Source: Bradyrhizobium guangzhouense (lineage in GTDB: Bacteria > Pseudomonadota > Alphaproteobacteria > Rhizobiales > Xanthobacteraceae). From it: a DNA stretch of 64,000 nt. The stretch lies in NCBI RefSeq assembly GCF_004114955.1, contig NZ_CP030053.1, positions 248,001 to 312,000 on the forward strand, given 5' to 3'. Positions within the stretch are counted from its first letter, which is position 1; each line of letters begins with the position of its first letter. A program made the translations under genes and the position numbers. The notes under the pieces were generated by a model that was not told where the DNA came from, ran no database searches, and saw nothing but the letters and a program-made list of their open reading frames with translations. Positions 10,843 to 19,557 of this stretch are shown here, in pieces.

Positions 10843-10880
10843 GCTCGCCGAGCAGCTGAGCGCAAAGTCGGACGCCGCAC

Positions 10881-11315
10881 ATGTTTGAAGACCTCTATCT
10901 CTGGATCAAGGCGGTGCACGTGATCGCGGTCATCTCCTGGATGGCCGGCATGCTCTATCTCCCCAGGCTGTTCGTCTATCACTGCGAGGCCGAGATCGGC
11001 TCGAAACAGTCGGAAACCTTCAAGGTGATGGAACGCCGCCTGCTCAAGGCGATCATCAACCCCGCCATGATCGTCACCTGGCTCGCCGGGCTTTATCTCG
11101 CCTGGGCCGGTCACTGGTTCACATTCGGCTGGCTGCACGTAAAACTGGCAATGGTGCTGGCGCTGTCCGCGGTCCACGGCTTTTTTTCCCGCTGGCTCAA
11201 GGACTTCGCCGCTGACCGGCGCCCCCACAGTCAGAAATTCTTCCGTGGTATCAATGAGGTGCCGACCGTCCTGATGATCATCATCGTCATCATGGTGATC
11301 GTGAAGCCATTCTAG
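10881..11315 (+). CDS. hemJ: HemJ, protoporphyrinogen IX oxidase
   Basis: A 144-residue, four-helix membrane protein of the HemJ (UPF0093, CopD-like) family, which oxidises protoporphyrinogen IX to protoporphyrin IX in bacteria lacking HemG/HemY. The conserved haem-ligand His is in WIKAVHVIAVISWMAG (residue 13), with further conserved LPRLFVYH and HVKLAMV segments, and a conserved Lys in this last helix. It is preceded by the origin-like gap and followed by rho on the same strand. It has no strong ribosome site. Confidence 0.93.
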   Translation: MFEDLYLWIKAVHVIAVISWMAGMLYLPRLFVYHCEAEIGSKQSETFKVMERRLLKAIINPAMIVTWLAGLYLAWAGHWFTFGWLHVKLAMVLALSAVHGFFSRWLKDFAADRRPHSQKFFRGINEVPTVLMIIIVIMVIVKPF

Positions 11316-11361
11316 GCAAGATTTGAGGCAGGAAACGTGAACGATCGCTCAGAGCTTCGGC

Positions 11362-11390
11362 TTGCGGAGTGGAAAGCGATTTTCTATATT
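11362..11390 (+). promoter_or_regulatory. Probable sigma-70-type promoter of rho
   Basis: TTGCGG (11362-11367), a 17-base spacer, then TATATT (11385-11390). It would give an untranslated leader of about 180 bases before rho; long leaders are common for autoregulated rho genes. The leader is C-rich and G-poor near the coding start, as expected of a Rho-binding region. Predicted by eye. Confidence 0.55.
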
Positions 11391-11576
11391 GTCGATATCC
11401 CACCCAACGCAGGCGGATGTGGTTGTGTCCGAGCTTTTTGAAGGCCGGACACCGCATCAGGTTTGAAGCCCCCACCGGCACTTAACCTTGCCAGACCTGC
11501 GGACCTTATCTTCTGACGTCCGCATTTCAGAGCCTCCTCGCACCCCCTCCCAAGGTTACCCCACAGGACCACCCCA

Positions 11577-12842
11577 ATGCGGGAAATCAAACTCGAAGAC
11601 CTCAAGTCCAAAACGCCGGCCGAGCTCGTCTCGTTCGCGGAGGAGAATGGGGTCGAGAATGCCAGCACCATGCGCAAGCAGGAGCTGTTGTTCGCCATCC
11701 TCAAGCAGCTCGCACTCGCAGAGACCGACATTGTCGGCCAGGGCGTCGTCGAGGTGCTCTCCGACGGCTTCGGCTTTCTCCGCTCGCCCGATGCCAATTA
11801 TCTGCCGGGCCCGGACGATATCTACGTTTCGCCCTCGCAGATCCGCCGCTTCGGCCTGCGCACCGGCGACACCATCGAAGGCCATATCCGCAGCCCGAAG
11901 GAGGGCGAGCGCTATTTCGCGCTGCTGAAGGTCAACACGCTCAATTTCGAGGATCCGGAAAAGGCCAAGCACAAGGTCAATTTCGACAACCTCACGCCGC
12001 TGTTTCCGAATCAGCGTTTCCGCATGGAAATCGACGATCCGACGCGGAAAGACCTGTCCGCACGCGTGATCGACATCGTGGCCCCGATCGGCAAAGGCCA
12101 GCGCGCGCTGATCGTCGCGCCGCCGCGCACGGGTAAAACCGTGCTGATGCAGAACATCGCGCATTCGATCACAGCCAATCATCCCGATTGCTATCTGATC
12201 GTGCTGCTGATCGACGAGCGTCCGGAAGAAGTCACTGACATGCAGCGTTCGGTGAAGGGCGAGGTCGTGTCGTCGACCTTCGACGAGCCGGCGGTGCGTC
12301 ACGTCCAGGTCGCCGAGATGGTGATCGAGAAGGCCAAGCGCCTCGTCGAGCACGGCCGCGACGTCGTCATCCTGCTCGATTCGATCACGCGCCTCGGCCG
12401 CGCCTACAACACCGTCGTGCCGTCGTCAGGCAAGGTGCTGACCGGTGGTGTCGACGCCAACGCGCTGCAGCGCCCGAAGCGCTTCTTCGGCGCCGCGCGT
12501 AACATCGAGGAGGGCGGATCGCTGACCATCATCGCGACCGCGCTGGTCGATACCGGCAGCCGCATGGACGAAGTCATCTTCGAAGAGTTCAAGGGCACCG
12601 GTAACTCGGAGCTCATCCTCGACCGCAAAGTCTCGGACAAGCGGACCTTCCCGGCGATCGACATCTCGCGCTCCGGCACCCGCAAGGAGGAGCTCATCAC
12701 CGATCCGCAGGTGCTCAAGAAGATGTACGTGCTCCGCCGTATCCTCAACCCGATGGGCACGATGGACGCGATCGACTTCCTGCTCGACAAGCTGCGCTCG
12801 ACCAAGAGCAATTCGGAGTTCTTCGACTCCATGAACACCTGA
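11577..12842 (+). CDS. rho: Transcription termination factor Rho
   Basis: A hexameric RNA-dependent ATPase/helicase that ends transcription at C-rich unstructured RNA. The 421-residue protein has the N-terminal helical domain, the RNP1 motif DGFGFLR (63-69) of the primary RNA-binding site, Walker A APPRTGKT (181-188), Walker B VVILLDS, and the GGVDANAL Q-loop. There is no insertion between the N-terminal and RNA-binding domains. The ATG is preceded by AGGA. A strong intrinsic terminator follows. Confidence 0.99.
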   Translation: MREIKLEDLKSKTPAELVSFAEENGVENASTMRKQELLFAILKQLALAETDIVGQGVVEVLSDGFGFLRSPDANYLPGPDDIYVSPSQIRRFGLRTGDTIEGHIRSPKEGERYFALLKVNTLNFEDPEKAKHKVNFDNLTPLFPNQRFRMEIDDPTRKDLSARVIDIVAPIGKGQRALIVAPPRTGKTVLMQNIAHSITANHPDCYLIVLLIDERPEEVTDMQRSVKGEVVSSTFDEPAVRHVQVAEMVIEKAKRLVEHGRDVVILLDSITRLGRAYNTVVPSSGKVLTGGVDANALQRPKRFFGAARNIEEGGSLTIIATALVDTGSRMDEVIFEEFKGTGNSELILDRKVSDKRTFPAIDISRSGTRKEELITDPQVLKKMYVLRRILNPMGTMDAIDFLLDKLRSTKSNSEFFDSMNT

Positions 12843-12866
12843 GCCAGGGTGCAGCCGAGACATCAG

Positions 12867-12892
12867 AGGGCGCCTTCGGGCGCCCTTTTTGT
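12867..12892 (+). terminator. Intrinsic terminator of rho
   Basis: An eight-base perfect stem (AGGGCGCC and its complement) with a TTCG loop at 12867-12886, followed by a short T run. It lies 25 bases after the rho stop. Confidence 0.92.
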
Positions 12893-13157
12893 TGTGCGGC
12901 TTTGCTGCAGCGAAAGTGCAGCATGACTGATGCATCGGCCAAGAATACGACATTCCCATAAGGTGTTGATATATTTATATTTTGATTGACTTCTGGTCGG
13001 CCGAAATTGGTTTGGGTTCGGAATTTCGCAGCAAAATCCGAAGATTATATTGCAGTGCAATATAGACTGTGTTGCGGGTCAGACCGCAGCAAAATGTTCG
13101 TTGGAAGGACCCGGAACGAGCCGTTTGCCTTTTCCTGGCCAGCCGGACAAATAGGCC
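12893..13157. other. Non-coding leader of mnmE with AT-rich block
   Basis: A gap whose middle (about 12960-13070) is clearly AT-richer than the genome. It includes a TTGATATATTTATATTTTG stretch and a 19-base palindrome described separately. The mnmE promoter should lie here. No RNA gene or peptide was recognised. Confidence 0.6.
13046..13064. promoter_or_regulatory. Perfect 19-base palindrome upstream of mnmE
   Basis: TATATTGCAGTGCAATATA: nine-base arms around a central G, 94 bases before the mnmE ATG. Size and perfection resemble a dimeric repressor operator. No regulator gene adjoins it. Confidence 0.6.
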
Positions 13158-14504
13158 ATGCATCCGAGAGACCAGACCATCTTTGCGCTGTCGTCCGGCC
13201 GACCGCCGAGCGCGATCGCCCTGGTGCGCGTCTCCGGTCCCCAGGCCGGGCTGGTGCTGACGTCGCTCGCAGGCCAGCTGCCGTCGCCGCGACAAGCGAG
13301 CCGCCGCTTGCTCCGCGACGGCACGGGTCAGCCGATCGATGATGCGGTCGTGCTCTGGTTTCCAGGGCCGGCCAGCGCGACCGGCGAGGATGTGGCTGAA
13401 GTCCACGTCCATGGCGGACGCGCGGTGCTCGCCGCGCTCTTCGATGCAATTTCTTCTATTCCGAATACACGCGCGGCAGAGCCTGGCGAGTTCACGCGGC
13501 GCGCGTTCGAGAACGGCAAACTTGATCTCACTGAGGCCGAGGGGCTCGACGATCTCATTCATGCCGACACTGATCGCCAGCGCAGTCAGGCGCTACGCCA
13601 GTTGCAGGGCTTGCTGGGCCACCGTGCGCGCGACTGGCGCGAGCGCATCATCGAAGCGTCGGCGCTGATCGAGGCGGGAATCGATTTTTCCGATGAAGGC
13701 GATGTGCCCGCGGAATTGCTGGCGCCGGCGGTGAGGGCGATCGAGGCGCTGCACGATGAAGTAGCAAAAGTCCTTGCGGCACAGGGACATTCTGAACGTC
13801 TGCGCGACGGTCTGGTGGTCGCGATCGCGGGCGAGCCGAATGTGGGCAAGTCGACGCTCATGAATCAGCTCGCCCGCCGCGAGGTCGCGATCGTCTCGCC
13901 GCACGCCGGCACCACGCGCGACGTGATCGAGGTGCAGCTCGATCTCGACGGCTACCCGGTCACCGTCATCGACACGGCCGGTATTCGCGAGACCGACGAC
14001 CCCGTCGAGCAGGAAGGCGTGCGCCGCGCGCGAGCCCGGGCCGACGACGCTGACCTGGTGCTGTGGCTGGTGGAGGGAGCGTGCCCCGCCGATCCGCAGG
14101 CGCTGCGGTCGCTTCGGAAATCCGGAGACGGCGATCGGTCGGACGGAGCGGTCTGGATCGTGCGCAACAAGGTCGATTTGGGCGGAACTGGGTCGCGCGG
14201 TGAATTCGCTATCTCGGCGAGCCGCGGCGATGGCATCGCCGAGCTGGTCGATGCCCTCGTCAGATTCGCCTCTGATTTCTTTGGAACCACCGAGGGCGGA
14301 ATGGTGACTCGGGCCCGCCAGCGCGATCTGTTGAGCCAGGCCGCGATCAGCTTGCGCCGGAGCCTGGAGCTTGTAGAAGAGGGCGAAGAGTTGGCCGCCG
14401 AAGAATTGCGTGCGGCCGCCTATGCCCTTGGCCGGCTGCTCGGGCGGGTGGACGTCGAGGACGTCCTCGGCGCTATCTTCCAGAAATTCTGCATCGGGAA
14501 GTAG
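13158..14504 (+). CDS. mnmE: MnmE, tRNA uridine-5-carboxymethylaminomethyl GTPase
   Basis: With MnmG it installs the cmnm5 group on U34 of certain tRNAs. The 448-residue protein has the N-terminal folate-binding domain, a helical domain, and an inserted G domain with G1 GEPNVGKST (225-233), G2 around AGTTRDV, G3 DTAGIRE and G4 NKVD. The C-terminal FCIGK carries the invariant Cys. mnmG follows, after a 340-base parS-containing gap, and rsmG after that: the classic origin-proximal order. Confidence 0.98.
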   Translation: MHPRDQTIFALSSGRPPSAIALVRVSGPQAGLVLTSLAGQLPSPRQASRRLLRDGTGQPIDDAVVLWFPGPASATGEDVAEVHVHGGRAVLAALFDAISSIPNTRAAEPGEFTRRAFENGKLDLTEAEGLDDLIHADTDRQRSQALRQLQGLLGHRARDWRERIIEASALIEAGIDFSDEGDVPAELLAPAVRAIEALHDEVAKVLAAQGHSERLRDGLVVAIAGEPNVGKSTLMNQLARREVAIVSPHAGTTRDVIEVQLDLDGYPVTVIDTAGIRETDDPVEQEGVRRARARADDADLVLWLVEGACPADPQALRSLRKSGDGDRSDGAVWIVRNKVDLGGTGSRGEFAISASRGDGIAELVDALVRFASDFFGTTEGGMVTRARQRDLLSQAAISLRRSLELVEEGEELAAEELRAAAYALGRLLGRVDVEDVLGAIFQKFCIGK

Positions 14505-14548
14505 CGTTAGTTCTTCAATGTAGAACTAGGACTTGTTCCATTGCTTGC

Positions 14549-14562
14549 GTTTCACGTGAAAC
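14549..14562. other. parS site 1
   Basis: Exact GTTTCACGTGAAAC, the ParB-binding sequence of Rhizobiales. It is 45 bases downstream of the mnmE stop. Confidence 0.9.
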
Positions 14563-14576
14563 AATGAAGCGCGCCT

Positions 14577-14590
14577 GTTTCACGTGACCC
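14577..14590. other. Degenerate parS half-site
   Basis: GTTTCACGTGACCC matches 12 of 14 parS positions; the right arm is decayed. It lies 14 bases after parS site 1. Confidence 0.55.
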
Positions 14591-14649
14591 CCCCCAGGAC
14601 CGGAGCCCTGTCATCGCGGGAGCCTCTGCGACGAAGCGATCGTGGATCT

Positions 14650-14663
14650 GTTTCACGTGAAAC
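14650..14663. other. parS site 2
   Basis: Exact GTTTCACGTGAAAC. Confidence 0.9.
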
Positions 14664-14683
14664 GGCGATAAGGCGTCCTGATC

Positions 14684-14697
14684 GTTTCACGTGAAAC
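14684..14697. other. parS site 3
   Basis: Exact GTTTCACGTGAAAC, 20 bases after site 2. Confidence 0.9.
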
Positions 14698-14718
14698 AGC
14701 GGCCAAGCCAGCGAACTC

Positions 14719-14744
14719 CTACTGTGCATGGGGTTGTTTTCGCG
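14719..14744. repeat. 26-base repeat, copy 1
   Basis: This 26-base segment (beginning CTACTGTGCATGG) is identical to 57233-57258, 42.5 kb away. It sits between parS sites 3 and 4 and supplies the spurious upstream ATG of mnmG. Confidence 0.85.
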
Positions 14745-14772
14745 ATGCCGCTTGGGTCCCCGTGGCCACCCC

Positions 14773-14786
14773 GTTTCACGTGAAAC
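14773..14786. other. parS site 4
   Basis: Exact GTTTCACGTGAAAC, 58 bases before the chosen mnmG start. Confidence 0.9.
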
Positions 14787-14844
14787 ATCCTCGCGACCCA
14801 GTTTCCGCTTCCGGGTTTCCCGCCTCTGGGCTAGAAGTCCGCCT

Positions 14845-16725
14845 ATGCGATCAGAGCAGGATAGTTTCGACGTCATCGTCATTGGCGGCGGCCATGCCGG
14901 CTGTGAGGCCGCAGCTGCGGCCGCACGGATGGGGGCTGCGACGGCCCTGGTGACGCACCGCTTCTCGACGGTGGGCGCGATGTCCTGCAATCCGGCCATC
15001 GGCGGTCTCGGCAAGGGGCATCTGGTCCGCGAAGTCGATGCTCTCGACGGTCTGATGGGGCGTGTCGGCGACGCCGGCGGCATCCAGTTCCGGGTGCTCA
15101 ACCGCCGCAAGGGTCCAGCCGTTCGCGGCCCCCGGGCCCAGGCCGACCGGAAGCTTTACGCGGCCGCCATGCAGGCCACGATCCGGGAGACCACGGGTCT
15201 GTCCGTGATCGAAGGCGAGGCCGATGAGCTGATCGTGGTCGATGGCCGGGTCACGGGACTGCGTCTGGCTGAAGGCCGGGAGCTTCGGGCAGGGGCCGTT
15301 GTGGTCACGACGGGTACTTTCTTGCGTGGTCTGATCCATCTCGGCGAGAAGAATTGGCCCGCCGGCCGGGTCGGCGAGGCGCCGGCGATGGGTCTTTCGA
15401 GGTCCTTTGAGCGCGCCGGCTTCACCCTCGGACGGCTCAAGACCGGGACGCCGCCGCGTCTGGACGGCTCCACCATCGACTGGTCCGCGGTCGAGATGCA
15501 GCCCGGAGACGAGCCGCCGGAGCCGTTCTCGGTGATGACCGACCGGATCACGACGCCGCAGATCCAGTGCGGCATCACCCGGACGACCTCGGCGACCCAT
15601 GAGGTGATCCGGGCCAATGTTCATCGCTCCCCGATGTATTCCGGCCAGATCAAAAGCTCCGGTCCGCGCTATTGCCCCTCGATCGAGGACAAAATCGTTC
15701 GCTTCGGCGACCGCGACGGTCACCAGATCTTCTTGGAGCCGGAAGGTCTCGACGATACCACCGTCTATCCCAACGGCATCTCGACCTCGCTCCCAGAGGA
15801 GGTCCAGCTCGCGATCCTCGCCAGCATCCCTGGCCTCGAGCAGGTGAAGATGGTCCGTCCGGGCTACGCCATCGAATACGACCATATCGATCCCCGGGAG
15901 CTCGATCCGACTCTCCAGACCAAGCGCCTGCGTGGTCTGTTCCTGGCTGGGCAAATCAACGGCACCACCGGCTACGAGGAAGCCGCTGGCCAGGGCATCG
16001 TCGCCGGCCTCAACGCGGCGCTTGCCGCCAGCGGGGCGGCGCTCACCGTGTTCGACCGTGCGGACGGCTATCTCGGCGTGATGATCGACGACCTCGTCAC
16101 GAGAGGGATCACCGAGCCCTATCGGATGTTCACCTCGCGAGCCGAATACAGACTGACTTTGCGGGCCGACAACGCCGATCAGCGCCTGACCGAGAAGGGG
16201 ATCGCGCTGGGCTGTGTCGGCAGCGCCCGTATCAGGCACCATCGCACCAAGATGGACGCTCTGAATGCCGCCCGGAATCTCTCGAAGTCCCTGACCATCA
16301 CCCCGAACGAGGCCATCAAGCATGGGCTCTCCCTCAACCGGGACGGCCAGCGCCGCTCGGCGTTCGAGCTGATGGCCTATCCTGAGGTCGGCTGGAGTCA
16401 GGTTCGTGCGATCTGGCCGGAGCTATCAGCCATTGATCCTGTGATCGCCACCCACCTGGAGATCGACGCCAAGTACGACGTCTATCTGGAGCGCCAGAGC
16501 GCCGACGTCGAAGCGTTCCGGCGCGACGAGGGCATGGTGCTGTCGGAGGTCGATTACAGCCAGGTCCCCGGTCTCTCCAATGAAGTCCGCGCCAAGCTGG
16601 AGAAGGCGCGGCCGTTCACGGTCGGCCAGGCCGGGCGGATCGACGGCATGACGCCGGCGGCCCTCGGCATCCTCGCGGCTTATCTCCGCCGCGAGGCACG
16701 GAAGACCTCCAAAGCAATCGCATAG
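14845..16725 (+). CDS. mnmG: MnmG (GidA), FAD-dependent tRNA U34 modification enzyme
   Basis: Partner of MnmE, binding FAD and methylene-tetrahydrofolate. The 626-residue protein starts [23 protein letters not shown], with the dinucleotide-binding [10 protein letters not shown] motif at residues 13-22. It continues with [14 protein letters not shown], the GTFLRGLIH motif, [12 protein letters not shown] and [16 protein letters not shown]. An in-frame ATG at 14728 would add 39 residues read through a repeat and parS site 4, and is rejected. The 3' end runs directly into another parS site and rsmG. Confidence 0.98.
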   Translation: MRSEQDSFDVIVIGGGHAGCEAAAAAARMGAATALVTHRFSTVGAMSCNPAIGGLGKGHLVREVDALDGLMGRVGDAGGIQFRVLNRRKGPAVRGPRAQADRKLYAAAMQATIRETTGLSVIEGEADELIVVDGRVTGLRLAEGRELRAGAVVVTTGTFLRGLIHLGEKNWPAGRVGEAPAMGLSRSFERAGFTLGRLKTGTPPRLDGSTIDWSAVEMQPGDEPPEPFSVMTDRITTPQIQCGITRTTSATHEVIRANVHRSPMYSGQIKSSGPRYCPSIEDKIVRFGDRDGHQIFLEPEGLDDTTVYPNGISTSLPEEVQLAILASIPGLEQVKMVRPGYAIEYDHIDPRELDPTLQTKRLRGLFLAGQINGTTGYEEAAGQGIVAGLNAALAASGAALTVFDRADGYLGVMIDDLVTRGITEPYRMFTSRAEYRLTLRADNADQRLTEKGIALGCVGSARIRHHRTKMDALNAARNLSKSLTITPNEAIKHGLSLNRDGQRRSAFELMAYPEVGWSQVRAIWPELSAIDPVIATHLEIDAKYDVYLERQSADVEAFRRDEGMVLSEVDYSQVPGLSNEVRAKLEKARPFTVGQAGRIDGMTPAALGILAAYLRREARKTSKAIA

Positions 16726-16727
16726 GC

Positions 16728-16741
16728 GTTTCACGTGAAAC
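16728..16741. other. parS site 5, overlapping the rsmG start
   Basis: Exact GTTTCACGTGAAAC, two bases after the mnmG stop. The proposed GTG start of rsmG (16735-16737) is part of the site. Confidence 0.9.
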
Positions 16742-17508
16742 AACGCGGACCGGGCGGCGATAGACCGCTAACGCGACGACCCGGAGCAGGTGAGGGCACC
16801 CCCGGTCGGTCCCATCCGGCGCCAGTCCAGCCGAAGATCGACAAGGCCAGCGCCAATGATCAGGCGCTCGACAGGATCATCGCGGCCGACAAGCGCGCGG
16901 CCTTGAGGCTCGCCCCTGTTTCGCACGAAACGGAGGCGAGGCTCGACCGCTACATCGCGCTGCTCAGGGAGTGGCAGGTCAAGACCAATCTGGTCGCGCC
17001 CTCGACCCTGCCGACCCTCTGGACCCGGCATATCGCCGATTCGCTTCAGCTCGTCGATCTCGCGCCAACGGCCAAACGCTGGGCCGATCTCGGCAGCGGC
17101 GGCGGCTTTCCCGGCGTGGTCCTCGCCTGCGCCATGGCCGGGACTCCGGGTGCGAAGGTCCATCTCGTCGAGCGAATCGCCAAGAAGGCCGCGTTTTTGC
17201 GCGAAGCCGTTCGCGTCACCACATCTCCGGGAGTCGTACATCTCGCTGAGATCGGGGATAATGTGGATAGAATCACCGGCCCCGTCGATTGCGTCACCGC
17301 ACGCGCGCTGGCTCCGCTACATCAACTCATCGGCTTTGCGGAGCCGCTGACGCGCCAGGGCGCAAAGGCGTTGTTTCTCAAGGGTCAAGATGTAGAGGCT
17401 GAATTGACCGAAGCCGCTAGATATTGGAATATTCAGCCGCAACTCCACCGAAGCCGGACGGGCGACGGTTGGATCGTCGAGCTGACTTCAGTTGAACGGC
17501 GCGGGTGA
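16735..17508 (+). CDS. rsmG: RsmG (GidB), 16S rRNA 7-methylguanosine-527 methyltransferase
   Basis: Uses S-adenosylmethionine to methylate G527 of 16S rRNA. The methyltransferase fold shows WADLGSGGGFPGVVLA (motif I) and VHLVERIAKKAAFLREA, with VTARALAPL further on. As called it is 257 residues, with a Pro/Gly/Arg-rich N-terminal extension of about 55 residues. The start is uncertain: the GTG at 16735 is embedded in parS site 5, and the next in-frame candidate is a TTG at 16903, which gives the ordinary family length of about 201 residues. A degenerate parS-like element lies at 16918-16931 within the gene. Confidence 0.9.
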   Translation: MKQRGPGGDRPLTRRPGAGEGTPGRSHPAPVQPKIDKASANDQALDRIIAADKRAALRLAPVSHETEARLDRYIALLREWQVKTNLVAPSTLPTLWTRHIADSLQLVDLAPTAKRWADLGSGGGFPGVVLACAMAGTPGAKVHLVERIAKKAAFLREAVRVTTSPGVVHLAEIGDNVDRITGPVDCVTARALAPLHQLIGFAEPLTRQGAKALFLKGQDVEAELTEAARYWNIQPQLHRSRTGDGWIVELTSVERRG

Positions 17509-17538
17509 GGCGCTCAGGGGTTGAGTTGGGGAATTTCG

Positions 17539-18420
17539 ATGACCGTGATTGACGAGCCGCAGCAAGACCAGGGCGCCCAGGAAAAAGCTGACCGAGAAAA
17601 AGCTGACGTGCCGCATGGCCATCCGCGCATCCTGGCTCTGGCGAATCAGAAGGGCGGCGTGGGAAAAACAACCACAGCGATTAATCTCGGAACGGCACTC
17701 GCCGCGATCGGCGAGCGCGTCCTGATCGTCGACCTCGATCCGCAGGGCAATGCCTCGACCGGTCTCGGCATCGATCGCCGCAACCGCTCCTGCTCGACCT
17801 ATGACGTGCTGATCGGCGAAGCCCCTCTGCGCGAGGCCGTCGTGTCGACCGCGGTGCCGCGGTTGCACATCGCGCCCTCGACCATGGATCTCTCCGGCCT
17901 CGAGCTCGAGCTCGGCACCACCGCCGGCCGCGCCTTCAAGTTGCGCGATGCGATCGCCTCGCTCAACAACAACGTCTCGCCCTATGCCGATTACACCTAT
18001 GTGCTGATCGACTGCCCGCCCTCGCTCAATCTGCTCACGGTGAATGCGATGGCCGCGTCGGACGCGATCCTGGTGCCGCTGCAATGCGAGTTCTTCGCGC
18101 TCGAAGGTCTGTCGCAATTGCTCCAGACGGTGGAGCAGGTGCGTTCGACGCTCAATCCGAACCTGTCGATCCACGGTATCGTGCTGACCATGTTCGACTC
18201 ACGCAACAACCTCTCGAACCAGGTCGTCGCGGACGTCCGCCAGTTCATGGGCGAGAAGGTCTACAAGACCATGATCCCACGCAACGTGCGCATTTCGGAA
18301 GCGCCGTCCTACGGCAAGCCGGTGCTGGTGTACGATCTCAAATGCGTGGGCAGCGAAGCTTACTTGCGGCTCGCCACCGAAGTGATCCAGCGCGAGCGCG
18401 AGCTGCGCGTCACGCATTGA
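17539..18420 (+). CDS. parA: ParA, chromosome-partitioning ATPase
   Basis: A Walker-type ATPase that forms DNA-bound gradients and moves ParB-parS complexes. The 293-residue protein has the deviant Walker A KGGVGKTT at residues 38-45 (signature Lys in KGG), Walker A' VDLDPQGNAST and Walker B VLIDCPPSL. It carries a short charged N-terminal extension (DQGAQEKADREKADV) before the core. I use the ATG at 17539, preceded by GGGGA, not the TTG at 17521. It is followed by parB after a palindromic repeat. Confidence 0.98.
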   Translation: MTVIDEPQQDQGAQEKADREKADVPHGHPRILALANQKGGVGKTTTAINLGTALAAIGERVLIVDLDPQGNASTGLGIDRRNRSCSTYDVLIGEAPLREAVVSTAVPRLHIAPSTMDLSGLELELGTTAGRAFKLRDAIASLNNNVSPYADYTYVLIDCPPSLNLLTVNAMAASDAILVPLQCEFFALEGLSQLLQTVEQVRSTLNPNLSIHGIVLTMFDSRNNLSNQVVADVRQFMGEKVYKTMIPRNVRISEAPSYGKPVLVYDLKCVGSEAYLRLATEVIQRERELRVTH

Positions 18421-18434
18421 CGGTGCCGTAGGTC

Positions 18435-18524
18435 CGTAGGTGGGTTAGCCGAAGGCGTAACCCACCTACGTCTGCCGCCTCGAGCGAAGCAATGGTGGGT
18501 TACGCTGCGCTAACCCACCCTACG
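18435..18524. repeat. Palindromic repeat, family B, between parA and parB
   Basis: Two palindromes: CGTAGGTGGGTTA with its exact complement at 18435-18470 (13-bp arms), and GGTGGGTTA with its complement at 18494-18519 (9-bp arms, 8-base loop). The motif GTGGGTTA...TAACCCAC recurs in a related element near 31316. It interrupts the parAB operon; it may act as RNA hairpins. Confidence 0.85.
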
Positions 18525-18575
18525 ATTTGAATTTCAAGTCCGGAGTACGCTAACGTGAATCCAAGGGAGCTGGCG

Positions 18576-19463
18576 ATGGCCGATGAAGCGCGTTCGCGAC
18601 TGGGCCGGGGTCTTGCAAGTCTGATCGGTGATGTCGGCGGCGAAGCCCAGCACGTCGATCGTCCGCGCGCGCAGCGCAAGGTGCCGATCGAATTCATCAA
18701 GGCCAATCCGCGCAACCCGCGCCGCACGTTTTCGGACACCGAGCTCAAGGAGCTCTCGGAGTCCATCAAGCAGCACGGCGTGATCCAGCCGATCGTGGTG
18801 CGCCCCGTCAAGGGCGCGCAGGATCGCTTCGAGATCATCGCCGGCGAGCGACGCTGGCGCGCTTCGCAGATGGCGGGGCTGCATGAAGTGCCGATCGTGC
18901 CGGTCGACATCAGCGACAGCGATGCGCTGGAATTCGCGATCGTCGAGAACGTGCAGCGTGAAGACCTCAACCCGATGGAAGAGGCGCAGGGCTATCACGC
19001 GCTCGCCAACGAGTTCAAACGCAGCCAGGACGACATCGCCAAGGTTGTCGGCAAGAGCCGCAGCCATGTCGCCAACATGATGCGGCTGACCAAGTTGCCG
19101 GCCGAGGTGCAGGCCTTCATCGCCACCGGCGAGCTGACCGCAGGCCACGCCCGCGCGCTGATCGGCGTGCCGGATCCGCTCGCCGCCGCCAAGCGGATCG
19201 TTGCGGAGGGTCTCAACGTCCGACAGGCCGAAGCGCTCGCGCACGAAGAGGGCGTACCGGAGCGCAAGCCGCAAAAGCCGCGCGCCACCGGGGCCAAGGA
19301 AAAGGACCCCGATACGATCGATCTCGAAAAGCGCGTCAGCGACGCGCTCGGCCTCAAGGTGACAGTCAATCACCGCGACCCCGGCGGCTCGGTCCAGATC
19401 AACTACCGCAACCTCGATCAGCTCGACGAGGTGATGAAGCGGCTCGCGAAGGGCGGGCTGTAG
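18576..19463 (+). CDS. parB: ParB, CTP-dependent parS-binding clamp
   Basis: A 295-residue ParB. The N-terminal LGRGLASLIG is the ParA-interacting motif. The ParB/Srx CTPase domain follows with the GERRWRAS motif (GERRxRA) and the ENVQREDLNPMEEA segment. A helix-turn-helix (SQDDIAKVVGKSRSHVANMMRLTKLP) reads parS, and a C-terminal dimerisation domain ends the protein. I start at the ATG at 18576 with AGGGAG upstream; a GTG at 18555 is alternative. Its targets, five intact parS sites, lie 1.8-4.0 kb upstream. Confidence 0.98.
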   Translation: MADEARSRLGRGLASLIGDVGGEAQHVDRPRAQRKVPIEFIKANPRNPRRTFSDTELKELSESIKQHGVIQPIVVRPVKGAQDRFEIIAGERRWRASQMAGLHEVPIVPVDISDSDALEFAIVENVQREDLNPMEEAQGYHALANEFKRSQDDIAKVVGKSRSHVANMMRLTKLPAEVQAFIATGELTAGHARALIGVPDPLAAAKRIVAEGLNVRQAEALAHEEGVPERKPQKPRATGAKEKDPDTIDLEKRVSDALGLKVTVNHRDPGGSVQINYRNLDQLDEVMKRLAKGGL

Positions 19464-19521
19464 ACAGGACTAGTCAACCATCGTGTGTGTGGTGAATCGG
19501 GCAATTCGCCACGCGCCCAGT

Positions 19522-19547
19522 GTCGTCCCGGCCTTCGCCAGGACGAC
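19522..19547. repeat. Palindromic repeat, family A (short), between parB and holA
   Basis: GTCGTCC (19522-19528) and GGACGAC (19541-19547) enclose a 12-base loop. It lies between the convergent stops of parB and holA and may end transcription from both sides; it has no T run. Confidence 0.6.
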
Positions 19548-19557
19548 GTTGGCGCAG

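Larger units (their letters stand above)
10421..10880. other. Non-coding gap, candidate replication origin (oriC)
   Basis: A 460-base gap between two housekeeping gene blocks that point away from each other. It holds DnaA-box-like nonamers (TGTGGATTT at 10451-10459 and CTATCCCCA at 10834-10842, each 7/9 to TTATCCACA or its complement), a CtrA-like TTAA-N7-TTAC at 10820-10834, and three GANTC methylation sites within 10745-10772. Two of the GANTC sites form the inverted repeat AGAATC-TAA-GATTCT in a locally AT-rich block. In several alphaproteobacteria the origin lies in the equivalent hemE-proximal interval. The assignment is an inference from context and sites. Confidence 0.45.
14505..14844. 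other. mnmE-mnmG intergenic parS region
   Basis: A 340-base gap holding four intact 14-base GTTTCACGTGAAAC sites, one degenerate copy, and one copy of a 26-base repeat also found at 57233. No credible gene. An upstream in-frame ATG at 14728, 39 codons before the mnmG start, lies inside the 26-base repeat. Confidence 0.85.
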
